Assembly: GCA_947034895.1 (NCBI GenBank) | Contig: OX344763.1 | Coordinates: forward strand, 8,744,501 to 8,808,500 | DNA from: Rhytidiadelphus loreus | Taxonomy: Eukaryota; Streptophyta; Bryopsida; Hypnales; Hylocomiaceae | DNA: 64,000 nt | Direction: 5' to 3' | The notes under the pieces: model-generated | What the model was told of the DNA's origin: nothing | Databases searched by the model: none | The model's input: the letters and a program-made list of their open reading frames with translations, nothing else | Program-made: the position numbers and the translations under genes | Shown: positions 21,573-31,967 of the stretch, in pieces | Layout: the number at the start of each line of letters is the position of its first letter | How positions within the stretch are numbered: the first letter of the stretch is position 1

Positions 21573-21990
21573 CGAATGCGGGTGGGGCGACCGCTTAAGT
21601 ACCCGCGGTCGCCATAGGGGCGCGTGCGGGTAAGGGCGACCGCGGGTACCAAAGCGGTCCTGAAACCTGAACCCGAGGTCGCCCCCTACACCCGAGGTCG
21701 CCCTGGAACTTGGGACTTCCAGTTTTTTTGGTGCTGGGGCGACCTCGATTGGGGCGACTTCGGGTAGGCGACTTCGGGTGGGCGACTTCGGGTGGGGCGA
21801 CCGCGGGTCCAGAAGTTGTGGAAAATTCACGCATTTGTAATCCTCTTTGGGGGATTGGGCGACTTCGGGTGGGGCGACTTCGGGTGGGGCGACTTCGGGT
21901 GGGGCGACTTCGGGTAGGGCGACTTCGGGTGGGGAGACTTCGGGTGGGGCTATGGAGCCGTGGGGCGACTGGGAGACTATTTTGTGTTGG
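21573..21990. repeat. GCGAC-type motif array R8 (between kinase and RNA unit 5)
   Basis: Two blocks (21573-21705 and 21740-21990) of 'gcgaccgcgggt' and 'ggggcgacttcgggtg' units. It lies between the minus-strand kinase start at 21417 and the plus-strand RNA unit at 22075, so it is placed to act on both divergent units. Confidence 0.88.
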
Positions 21991-22074
21991 GCGACTTCGG
22001 GTATTTTGAAGCCAATAGAATCAAAGAAAAAAAGGAATAAAAATGGGATGGACAAGGAGTGGTGCATCAAAGGT

Positions 22075-22356
22075 GATTCCCGATGTGACCAACAGGAAGG
22101 TGAAGTAGTGGAAGGGATTCTCACACAAGGGTCAACTTCTTCGAACTCAAGTGGAGTCTGGGAGGTCTGCGGTTCGATTCCCAACTCCGTGTGCATGATG
22201 TAGGAGGTTATAGTTGGGTCTTACGGGTTCGGTCAAGGGGCACTTTGAATTGCACACTGAGATGAAAAACATTTCGGTGCGGAATTCAAAGTGGTCCTTG
22301 GCCCAATCCTCGAAGCACGTCGCGTGGCCTATACCGAGGTCTTCACGGGATTTTTT
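22075..22356 (+). ncRNA. Candidate Pol III-type RNA unit, copy 5 (inverted)
   Basis: Box A-like 22097-22116, exact box B 22171-22181, stem-loop 22231-22304 (arms around GCACTTTGAATTGCAC), and T6 terminator 22351-22356. It is in inverse orientation to copies 1-4. Confidence 0.55.
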
Positions 22357-24210
22357 GAAACTTCAAAGTATCTAATTCGTAATGATATAGAGTATTTTAG
22401 AATTCAATTGTGCTAAATCTTTATTTAATTAGAATTGTTCGTCATTAGGGACAATGACGAATAAATACTTGTGAATGAAATTTGATTTTACAATACGGGG
22501 TGTTTGCTTAATCTATGTAGGGTCAAAAGATAAGTTTAACTTAACAATTAGAGTGCATTACTAATGAACCCCTAAGAGCCTATGCCTTTCCAAGTGTAAG
22601 GTAGGAGGCTCAGAAATGGTGCACCTAAGGGCTGGTCTGCCTTTTTCGTGTATTTCTTTGCACGGGAATATTTTTAGCTCATTTTTCAGACAAAGAGAAA
22701 TTGATGAGGAATCTAACCCAAGTGGTTTCATATTTTTCCAAAGATTTTTGAATTACTTATGAATTTTCAAACGAGTTGGGTCATAGGTCCCTATTTGTGA
22801 CCCTAGATCTTTCATGAATGGTTCACTTGCAATTCTAAATAAAAATGGAGAAAACACAGAGAATGATTGGCTCTTCCAATTAATAATGTTTTCTTCCTTG
22901 GTTCATTCAATGAATGTATTGGTCAATTTCAGAACTTTAGATGCACCATTCCACAACCATTTATAGGAGCCATTCTTAATGCCTGCACTCTTTCACAGCC
23001 TCCTACCTTAGTTTTTCTGTTATGAAAAGAGCATGGACTTGTAGTTATTCCCATTGAAGCAAGTTTCCTATTTATTTTTTAATCTAAACGTATGAATGTT
23101 TAAACAACTTGCTTGTTAGTATGCACATTCATTTTGAGTGCAAAATTGCGGAAGAGTTTTAAGATTATAACAAGAGAAATGTACATTCTTCACTTCGAGT
23201 GTATTACCCCTCTCCACAACAATTTTAAAGTTTGCAGAAAAAAAGTTTCTTGGGATTGGAGGAAAAATGAAGAAGTATACAGAAATTGATTCTATAATTC
23301 AAGATGTTGGCTTCTTGTTCAAGTTAACCCCTAAGTGACCCCGAGGACAGGATGGGTCCTCAACCAGTTTCCTAAGTTAAACAAAACCTTACCAAATTAC
23401 TATATGTAGTAATTCATATTTTTGGAAAATTCTTTTTGAAGTTTAGTTTTAGCTTCAAAAATCTGATTTTGAAAATGATTGATTATGATTTTTCTATTTA
23501 AGATTTTGTGCATGGGTGTACACTTGCAATCTTGACTTTTTGTAGTGTTGAGGGCTCTTAGGAATGAGCCTCAAACACACTAAATCTTTGAGAAAATATC
23601 ACATTACAAATGAAATTAAAAAAAATGATAAAGTAGATTTTGAGAAGTTATAAATTGATTGGGTTTATGCACCTTAGGCCCTTTAAGCTCATATTTTTTA
23701 GGTGACGAACTTTTTAGATTTCACATTTGAAAAGAGGATTGAAATACTTCAAATCACTTTCACAGATTTAACACCCTCATGATAAAACATTATAATCTTT
23801 CAATAAATTAGAGGTATTGTTGTGTTTTCTTTTCTAATGTGATCTCTAATACGTCTAGTTTGAATTTACACGGTTACAATTCAAAAAGAATGGATAGAAC
23901 GTATCAAAATGTTGGATTTTTGTTCAATTTAGAGCAAATTCCAGGGTCATTTTGGGGTTCAAGCAAATTCATAAACCATCCTAAAATGCATTGGGCATTT
24001 GAGGGTTTAGGTTTGCGTTTATGGTTCTAGTTTGCGAGGGCTTTGTAGGGTTTTTGGTTCATCATTGTAGGGCTTGAGGATATTGAAGCCTTGTTAGGGA
24101 CCATTTAATAAAATGATCATGTGATATAATTGTAAGCTATCTAGAGATTATTCTATGATCTCACCTACCATGACTGCAGTCTTTTGTAAGTCACTCTTTC
24201 AAATACCAAT
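22357..24210 (-). repeat. Inverted spacer and filler between RNA units 5 and 6
   Basis: The sequence is the reverse complement of the forward units' spacers ('caattgtgctaaatctttat' and similar), with the MITE at 22599-23008 inserted. About 23330-23980 is unrelated AT-rich filler; 23980-24210 returns to unit spacer. No gene is supported. Confidence 0.55.
22599..23008. mobile_element. 410-bp MITE with TA target duplication
   Basis: The ends AGGTAGGAGGCT and AGCCTCCTACCT are a perfect 12-bp inverted repeat, flanked by TA on both sides (22597-22598, 23009-23010). The other unit copies lack it: sequence around 13345-13385 gives an uninserted version in reverse orientation. TA duplication suggests a Tc1/mariner-type or similar transposase in trans. 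Related, end-degraded copies lie at 12560-12970 and 25530-25865. Confidence 0.7.
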
Positions 24211-24350
24211 GTAGGGGCGACCGTGGGTGAGGCGACCGCGGGTCCAGAAAAGGGGGAAACTAGGGACTTCTTTCTGCGGTGCTGGGGCGACCTCGGGTGG
24301 GGCGACTGCGGGTAGGGCGACTTCGGGTGGGGCGACTTCGGGTCCAAACG
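24211..24350. repeat. GCGAC-type motif array R9
   Basis: About seven motifs, including 'gcgaccgcgggtcc' and 'gcgacttcgggtgg', upstream of RNA unit 6. Confidence 0.83.
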
Positions 24351-24454
24351 GGGAGACTATTTCGTGTTGGGCAGCTGATGGTATTTTGAAGCCCAATAGA
24401 ATCAAAGAAAAAAAAGAATAAAGATGGGATGGACAAGGAGTGGTGCATCAAAGG

Positions 24455-24752
24455 TGATTCCCGATGTGACCAACGGGAAGGTGAAGTACTGGAAGGGATT
24501 CTCACACAAGGGTCAACTTCTTCGAACTCAAGTGGAGTCTGGGAGGTCTACGGTTCGATTCCCAACTCCGTGTGCATGATGTAGGAGGTTATGGTTTGGT
24601 CTTACGGGTTTGGTCAAGGACCACTTTGAGTTCAGAATGGAAATGAGTCAAATGACAAACATTGTCATTTCCGTCCTAAACTCAAAGTGGACCTTGGCCC
24701 AATCCTCGAAGCACGTCACGTGGCCTAGACCGAGGTCTTCACGGGATTTTTT
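24455..24752 (+). ncRNA. Candidate Pol III-type RNA unit, copy 6 (inverted)
   Basis: This is the clearest copy. Box A-like 24477-24497 (GGTGAAGTACTGGAAGG), exact box B GGTTCGATTCC 24552-24562, long stem-loop 24611-24700 (arms GGACCACTTTGAGTTCAGAA and near complement), then 'gaggtcttcacggga' and T6 at 24747-24752. A-to-B spacing is about 70 bp, long for a plain tRNA but possible for a tRNA-derived promoter. No cloverleaf is claimed. Confidence 0.58.
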
Positions 24753-25859
24753 GAAACTTTAAAGTAACTAATTTGTAATGATATAGAGTATTTTAGAATT
24801 CAATTGTGGTAAATCATTATTTAATTAGATTTGTTCGTCATTATGGAGAATGACGAATAAATACTTGTGAATGAAATTTGATTTTACAAGACGGGTGTTT
24901 GCTTAATCTATGTAGGGTCAAAAGATAAGTTTAACTTAACAATTAGAGTGCATTACTAATAAAGTCCTAAGTGCCTTAAGCCTTTCCCTCTTGTATTTTT
25001 CCTATGAAAATTGAGCATGGACTTATAGTAATTGCCATTGAAGCAAGTTTTATAACCCAAAAATCTAACCGTATGAATGTTTAATTAGCTTGTGTAGTTG
25101 TGTATTAGTATGCACGTTTCCTTTGAGTGCAAAATTGGATAAGAGTTGTGAGATGATAACCAAGAAAATTTTCATTTTCTTTATTGATTGTATTGCTTAT
25201 AAAAGAAAATTGGGATTGAAGGTGAAATGAAGAACTACAAATTATATTGGCACTCTAAAATGTTCTCTTCCAAAACTTAATATCACTTGAATAGCTATTA
25301 AACTCATTACAAGTTGGGAATATTTTTAATTCTGGTGGCCCACGATTTCACTACCACCTATTCATTGATACATAATTTTTTTTGCTCAGGCAAGGGTGTG
25401 CATTGAAGCATTTGACACTCAAGGAAACACTATCGTAAATATTTTTTTAGTTGGGGAGTTTCTCCAAATCCGACGTCCATTGGATTTTAAAGAGGCTTCC
25501 TTTCTCCATTTGTGTGGATGTGAAAGTAAAGATAAGGTAGAAGACTTTGAAATGGAGCGGGCATTAATAATGGACTCTATAAGTGGCTTTGAAATGGACA
25601 ATATGTAGTTCATAAATTGACCTCCATAATCATTAAATGATTCGAGAAAAAAAAATTATGAATTGTAAGAGCCAATCCATTATCTTTACTTTCCCATTTA
25701 TGTTTAGAAGTTGCAAGTGAACATTTTGCAGAAGACCTAGGGGCATAAATAGGGACCTATGACAGAAGTCCTTTGGAAATTTATAAGTAATTATAAAATA
25801 CTTCTAAAAATATGAAACCACTTGTGTTAGATTCCTCTTTTATTTGTCTTTGTCTGAAA
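24753..25859 (-). repeat. Outer arm of the long inverted repeat (right)
   Basis: It is the reverse complement of about 12590-13600. Landmarks are 'cacgatttcactaccaccta' and 'taggggcataaatagggacc'. The small frame near 25396-25608 lies inside this repeat and has no family support. Confidence 0.65.
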
Positions 25860-26045
25860 AATCACCCGAAGTCACCCAGGGACCCGCACCCGCGGTCGCC
25901 TTGTGGACCCGTGGTCGCCTGGGTACCCATAGTCGCCCTTGTTCGGTCGGGGGACCTGCACTCGCCCTACTTGGAGGACCCGCACTCGCCCTCCCGCGAC
26001 CGCTAGTCCCAATACAAATGGGGTGGGGTGGACTTGCGGTCGTCA
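25860..26045. repeat. GCGAC-type motif array R10
   Basis: Degenerate motifs (cccgcggtcgcc, cccgtggtcgcc, cccgcactcgcc) upstream of the plus-strand coiled-coil ORF. The following bases 26030-26110 resemble the region upstream of the kinase at 21480-21600, in opposite orientation. Confidence 0.75.
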
Positions 26046-26347
26046 GTCCCCCTGCTTCTGTGCAAAGGCTATCATCCACCTTGAAGTGGCTGACTGCATG
26101 TGCGTGAGGCAGGGATTGGGGAATGAAGGAATTTCATTCTTCTCATTCCATGCATGTCTAAACCGCGGTGTTTCGTAAACTTGACCCTATCCGCTACGAT
26201 CTTTGAACCTTGAACATCTACTTCTGCTTCGATATTTGTAAATGTGTCACACGTATGATTACTAGTTTCACTTAGTTAGAGTAAGTATTTTGGCATTGAG
26301 ACTTTTATATAGTATATATTGCTTAGTTATACATACGTTGTTAAAAC

Positions 26348-26720
26348 ATGGAGCGTACGACCTCGCCATCTCCTCCTACCATACCTACTCCATTGACTCC
26401 GCAAGAGAAAAGGGCGATGAAGGACGGCCGATTAAGATGATGATGGCAAGATGATTAAGATGATGATGGCAACGGCCTCGACATACGGTAATCTACCAGA
26501 GGAGTTAGAAATGCTTCGGAATTTGGTGAAGTTCCATGAGACTAGAGTACAAGTGTTGGAAGACGAGTTTGTGGATTTGAGAGCCGAAAGCGAGTATTAT
26601 ACGCAGTGGATGAAGTGGATGAAGGATACAACGGGAAAGAGAGGTGAAGAATACGAGAAAGTGGGTCCTCCTCCTAATATGAGTGACTTCCTAAACCAAA
26701 AAGAGGTTTTTAGAAAGTAG
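26348..26720 (+). pseudogene. Small coiled-coil protein gene, disrupted by a 20-bp duplication
   Basis: ATG at 26348 opens 30 codons (METTSP-like start MERTTSPSPPTIPTPLTPQE) ending at TGA. A second frame, 26451-26720, encodes 89 residues with a helical, probably coiled-coil centre (LVKFHETRVQVLEDEFVDLR). The break coincides with a tandem 20-bp duplication, 'gattaagatgatgatggcaa' (about 26431-26470). Splicing could join the parts. Array R10 and a TATA-rich stretch (26305-26320) lie upstream. I do not recognise the family; a role as cargo regulator would be a guess. Confidence 0.45.
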
Positions 26721-28690
26721 TGTACCGCATTTTGGTGAACAATATTGTAAATTTGTAAGTAAGATCCAATTTTGGATATTGCGTCTCTCTCGTGATTTAG
26801 TAAAGACTAAAGAATATGCTACAATTTTTTTGGCATTCAAAGTTCACGTGGTTTTTTAATAATTATTGTACACTTTGTAATGTGTATTGCAAATTTCTGA
26901 ACTTAGTGTATTCGCGAAATATTTAGTCACAGCTTTTGAAACCAATGTAGTACAAGAACAGAAGACCTAATGTTGCTCAAATCAGTTTTGTTATGTCATT
27001 TTATTCTGGATTTGTACTAGAAATGTTTATCTTGATATTTATTGGGTGAAAACATAGCCCTAAAGACCTAACCCTCTACAGTTAAAATAACCAATTGCTT
27101 CATTTTCTAGCTAATTTCCATCGCTACTTACATGGCTTGGTGAATTTTCAAATGATTCCAATAGGTTTATTCCATTTTCAGTGTTTTTCTAAACCCATAA
27201 AGTCCGAAGGCCATTTTTAGGTGAAGCAAAAATCAAAACTGTCATTTCTATAATTCTATTGTGTTTGTCCAAAGAAAAAACTAAACTTTTGTGGAACTGA
27301 AGCTGAGGATCTTGAACTTCACTTGTTTAAGATTTTGTGGTTAAAATTGTACGATGTTTGACTATACAGATTTAGAGATATGAGCATTCAAAGTTGAAGA
27401 ACAATTTTTTTGCAACACTGGACTACACTTTCAGACGACTTTGATTGCTATTTCTTCCAAAAATGTGCACTATGGAATTTGAATTTAAAATTTATTGTGT
27501 TGAAGAATTGAGTTGGGAGTGTAGGAAAAAAAAATTCAAAAAAATAATAACTTCCTTTTCATACTTCAAAAAATTGTCAAGTAGAAGTAGATCCAAGGTT
27601 AAAAGAAAAACTAAATTGATAATAGTTCTTACATGGGATTGGAACACAATAATCCGTTAGTCCCAACGGTGAGATTGTTGTAGGAAGAAAACTTCTCCTT
27701 TAAAATAAACTAATTAGAGAAAATTTGAAAATTGCATTTTCAAATGAATTCTATAAGTTATTTTTTGAAATATTTGTTTACATTGCTTTAAAAAGAACAG
27801 GGTTCTTAACTTGCACATCACTAATGAAAATGGAATGAATCAAATCTTTTTATGTAGACAAAAACATAATGTTAGCAAAAACATGAACAAAATTAAATCT
27901 ATTTTGGATTTTTGCAATGTTTTTTGTACTGCCTGCCGAGTTTAGTTCTAGGTATTTTGTGGCGTAACTTTTGCTTCCGGACACCAATTGAAATAAAAAT
28001 TATATTCCCTCAAAGCTTATCAGATTTTATCTTTTCACAAAAAATTCCAAAAAATTAGGGTACAATTTCAAGCCATAGAAACTTGCCCAAATTCCAAATT
28101 GTCTCTAGAGGGGACAATGGGACTTAAGGGGTTCATCATGTTCACTTTTTCTGTTTATGGAACTAAAATGATAACAATTACAATCTTCCATGAAATGAAT
28201 TGAGATAATGAGATTGCTTACAATGATATACAATTTTGAATTCTAAGTAATAAAATTTAAAGTTTACAGTTGAATTAATTTTAGAAGCTTAAATGTCAAT
28301 GCAAATGACAATGTCAAAGTGAACTTCAACTTTAACCGCTCTTTGATAATAAGCTTCATACAATCAGTTGTACCACATATTTGATTTTGTTCGAACATAG
28401 TGAAGTCTTTGGAGTAGAAAATAATGTAGAATATGTTTCAAAAATGAAGGCACTGTAATATTCTCGGTAATATTGCAATACAAATGTGTAGCATACAATC
28501 ATAGAAGGCTCGAAGTTGGCCTATATGGAACAAAACAAAAAGACTGAGAGCTACACGCTTCTACCATATATAATACGCTTCTATATACTAGGGGTTTGAC
28601 ATTATATATCCTTGGACGTAAACCAAGTAACCAAAGGAGAAATGAAGTCCATCATTAAATTCTCAGACGTCAAATCCATTTGGATTGTTT
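26721..28690 (-). repeat. Filler with reverse copy of repeat Z
   Basis: About 27230-28130 is related to 56020-56800 and, inverted, to 6925-7300. It contains no supported gene. The frame 27445-27660 is AT-rich repeat translation. 28140-28690 is AT-rich and includes the 3-prime flank of cargo gene A copy 2. Confidence 0.5.
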
Positions 28691-31171
28691 TTACTTCTTA
28701 GAAGAACTTGCTTCACCATGTGAAGGTTGAAGTGCCTCTTGAAGGACTATCTTCTTCTTTGCACGAGTTCGTGAAGCTGGCCCTTCCACATTCAAAATGA
28801 ATTCCAGGACGTTGGAATCTTGGAGAGCTTGTAGGGTCCTTGTGGTTTGTGGAGAATGTGCTTCCAAAAGATAGTCCAATGCTTGACTTTGGTAATAAGG
28901 TCCATACGTAGAGTCCATGCAAGCCATGTTAGTCATGTCTTCAAGAGAGGCAAATTGATTGCGATCGGGTCCCCTTTTACCTTCATTATCCCAACGGTGT
29001 CCTTCCGGATGAGGACCCCATTTGAATTCTCCCGAGCTCTTCTCGAAGTATCCACCAAGGCATTGGTAGAAGAATGCCCTTCTCCCTTCATTGTGTGGAC
29101 CTTTTCCCATCAACTTCGGTGCCACTTTGACAATCTCCGCCGGGTTAGTTTCCCAGTTCAATTGAGAGCTACTAGGTGCCTTTTCATCATCATGTAGCCC
29201 TTGATGCCAGCTTCAAACGAGGTCACGACCCCACAGTGTCGTATTAGTCGTCGTTTCAACGCTATGTTCCCAAGAAGGTGGCATGTACGTCATCAAGTTG
29301 AACATGGCATACAAGCGATCATGGAATGGTGCTGAACAAAGTACACAACGTCGTCTAATGAGGCATCCCATAAGGAGGCATTGAGGATGGTACACATGTG
29401 CACATGATCCGAGAGCCCAACCACCTTCAGGGCCAAATTGCTCTTAACAAATGGAGCATTTTGTATGGTCGAGTACGAAAGCTGCAGGTTGTGGCCATAG
29501 TAGCTTTTGGTCCTTCACCTCCATGTGACTAGACATTTGCTTTGCATGGTCCCAGCCCTGTTGTGCCCAATCTATAATATTTGTGTTTGCCAACATCGGC
29601 TTGTTTTCAGGAAACATGTCATCTAAGAGTGCCTAGGATGTGAGTCCATTCTCATGTTTAGGTAAAGTTGCAACAAAATTCTTTGAAACCTTATCTAATT
29701 CCTTGGCTATTTGCTGCGATCTGTCCACGGAGAGAATGCACGCCACCTTCCAATGGTAGTACGTGGCAACCAATTGATCCAACCGTTGTTGAAGCTTTTC
29801 GTTCTGCTTTTCAAGGTCTCATAATTTGTCACTCTGCCTTGATTGTTGAACTGTTGGAAATGAGAGTGAATCTTGGGTCCCATGAATATCGTTCGTGTTA
29901 GTGGTCGTGTCTCCGCCAATCGTAGTGAGGAACGCACTTCGATTATTTTGCAAAACCTTAGCACGCTTGGAAGGTGGTGGATGGCAAGGAACATCATCGG
30001 TAAGGTCCCCCACAACTTTGTCTAGATGATGTGGATCATGGTCAACAAAAGCCTCATCCATATCTGACAAAGTGAAAGCGCCAGCCTGATTTTCTCGCAG
30101 GGCTTGAAGCTCGGTAGATTGTCGTGCAATGAGAGCATCTTTCAGTTGGCACTGTCCTTGCAATTTCTTCAAGTCACTTTCCAATGAAGCAATCTTGTTG
30201 TCTTTGATCTGTATGATGTTTTGAGCCTTTGCTAGGGTCAGAGTGTTGTGACCTACATCCACTTGGGATTGAAGAGTTGGTGCACCAACAATTGTTTCAC
30301 TGGGCCCTTCATCGTTGCAACTGAATTCGAAGACATCACTTGGATTCTGTACAGGCAATGGTGAATTTGAAGCTGATGGAGAAGCCCCTTGTGGTCCAAT
30401 TCGTGTAGTGAAACGTCGCACTCTTGACGATTGTCCCGATTTACGTCCCCGTGATGTTCCGACGCCGTGGATAATTTCATTCTGATTTGGAGGGAGGCCG
30501 ATAGGTAGTTCCGTGGCTCGTTCTACCCGAAGCACCCGCGTACCATCTGAATTGTCATCCTCTTCTGATGACTCTGTGTCAATTTCAACCTGGGCCTGAT
30601 TCCTAGGAACACTTCGAAAAGGACCCAATCCACCCTCTGGAAAAAGGAGAATTCCTTTTGGTATGCACTCGTCCTCTGGACGTTTTACGTGAGGACTAGA
30701 TTTGATCGTGCTCTAATCGACTTCTTTCTTCAATGCCACTTCAGCATAGGCTCCTCTGGCAAGGAAAAGAGGGGCCTCATTCCTTTCTACAGAGGCCGTA
30801 TTGTAGAGAGCTTGCCACAATTCAATGCACCTGTTCACGAATATTTCATTCTCACAGAACTTCAAGTTCGCCTTGTTGGTGTGTCGATGATGATGATGAC
30901 GCCATGCTGGAAAGAACTTGCTGATGTGGCACCACTCAATGTAATCTTCGCAAGTTTGTATTGACCATGGCTCAGGCTCCTCGTTCCACCCCTTGAAAGC
31001 AATGTGGTCAGCACTATTCAACACATGCAATCGCTTTCGGTGACAAGTACCCCTACGCTTCCGTTCCTTGTCTTTTTGAATCTTTCGCAATCCCAAACCA
31101 CGACGTGGACGTGGAGCCGGTGGAGGGGCTTCAGCAAGAAATTCTCTAGTGGTATTGTCTCCACTAGCCAT
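28691..31171 (-). pseudogene. Cargo gene A, copy 2: RING-H2 coiled-coil protein with five in-frame nonsense codons and no frameshift
   Basis: From ATG 31171 to the stop at 28691 the frame is one unbroken register of 826 codons, interrupted only by stops at codons 153 (TAG, 30713), 451 (TGA, 29819), 513 (TAG, 29633), 576 (TAA, 29444) and 653 (TGA, 29213). Order: Pro/Arg-rich start; conserved W/H/C block (about 70-152) shared with copy 1; Ser/Asp/Glu linker; coiled coils (about 312-361 and 452-480); a perfect C3H2C3 RING-H2 finger (C572, C575, C590, H592, H595, C598, C609, C612); C-terminal 200 residues of unknown type. RING-H2 domains usually recruit ubiquitin-conjugating enzymes, so it was probably an E3 ligase. 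Copy 1 has TGG (VDWRTIK) where this copy has TAG (VD-stop-STIK). A TATA box and array R11 lie upstream. Confidence 0.8.
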
Positions 31172-31363
31172 GGTGGGTTGTTGAAATGAAGGTCCTAAAA
31201 AATGTAGAGGGATTGTTGAAATCAAACCACTAGAAAAAGAACCTTGGATGAAAGTAGTCAAATAGTAAATTTTCAACACCAAATGCTTATGCATGTAGCC
31301 AGAAAGGGATACAAGCCAAGAAGCCTTAGTGATGAACATGGGAGAATGAAGATTCGGCGACTT

Positions 31364-31371
31364 CATATATA
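31364..31371 (-). promoter_or_regulatory. TATA box of cargo gene A copy 2
   Basis: The minus strand reads CCTATATATGAAG about 195 bp upstream of the ATG at 31171, immediately downstream of array R11. Confidence 0.5.
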
Positions 31372-31795
31372 GGCGAACCCGGGTGTGGATGCAAAATGGG
31401 CGCGTGCGGGTCACGTAGGCGACCAGCGGTCTTGGAGGGGCGACCAGCGGTCCTGGGGGGGCGACTGCGGGTCTTGGGGGGGGCGACTACGGGTCCTAGA
31501 GGGGCGACTGCGGGTCCTGGAGGGGCGACCGCGGGTCCTGGGGGGGCGCGTGCAAGTGACGAAAGGCGAGTGCGGGTCTTGGATGAGGGCAAGTGCACCG
31601 ACGGGTGCGGGTATCGGCGACCACGACCTAGTACTCGTGTTCGCCTAAGACCTGTAGTCGCCCCATACCCGCAGTCGCCCCGGACCCGCGGTCGCCTCAC
31701 ACCCGAAGTCGCCCCCACCCGAAGTCGCCCTCACCCGAGGTCGCCCCACCCGAAGTCGCCCCCTACCCGAAGTCGCCCTCACCCGAGGTCGCCCA
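31369..31795. repeat. GCGAC-type motif array R11 (right subterminal)
   Basis: Two sub-arrays in opposite orientation, 'ggggcgactgcgggtcctgg' (31400-31560) and 'acccgaagtcgccc' (31655-31795). It lies about 170 bp inside the right terminus and directly upstream of cargo gene A copy 2. Confidence 0.9.
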
Positions 31796-31967
31796 ACATT
31801 TGCCACGCGGCTGCCACATGGCAGCCAGGTAAGCCTAGGTAAATGGAGGGTAAATTCCAGAAAAGTCAAAGGGTAAAGTTGACTCTATTAGACGGACGGG
31901 CCCCTCTACTAGACATCTTCGACGTCGAGTTTGTCGAGTTGTCGAGTTGTCCGGGTAGACAACCCTG

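Larger units (their letters stand above)
1791..31967. mobile_element. Giant (30.2 kb) hAT-like transposon carrying cargo genes
   Basis: The left end reads CAGGGTTGTCT and the right end AGACAACCCTG, a perfect 11-bp terminal inverted repeat, flanked by a perfect 8-bp direct repeat GTTGAATC. Removing the element joins 'gacttcggttgaatc' to 'accggcagtcagggaatc', which matches uninterrupted paralogous sequence near 38376-38400. A hAT-type transposase lies near the left end on the minus strand. Both ends carry repeats of TTGTCGAG within about 90 bp of the terminus (1859-1874 and 31924-31951), plausible transposase-binding sites. Typical plant hAT autonomous elements are about 3-5 kb, so this length is exceptional. 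The interior contains nested insertions, but the outer TIR, TSD and empty site support a single outer element. Confidence 0.85.

Noticed and set aside
24477..24562. A functional tRNA gene
   Set aside because: Box A-like and box B motifs are present but no acceptor stem or cloverleaf can be drawn, and A-to-B spacing is long.
25396..25608. 70-codon plus-strand ORF
   Set aside because: It lies in the inverted-repeat arm, whose left copy does not preserve the frame.
28691..31171. U-to-C RNA editing as an explanation for the five stops
   Set aside because: Such editing is known from plant organelles, not nuclear transposons, and the TAG at codon 153 replaces TGG, which U-to-C editing would not restore.
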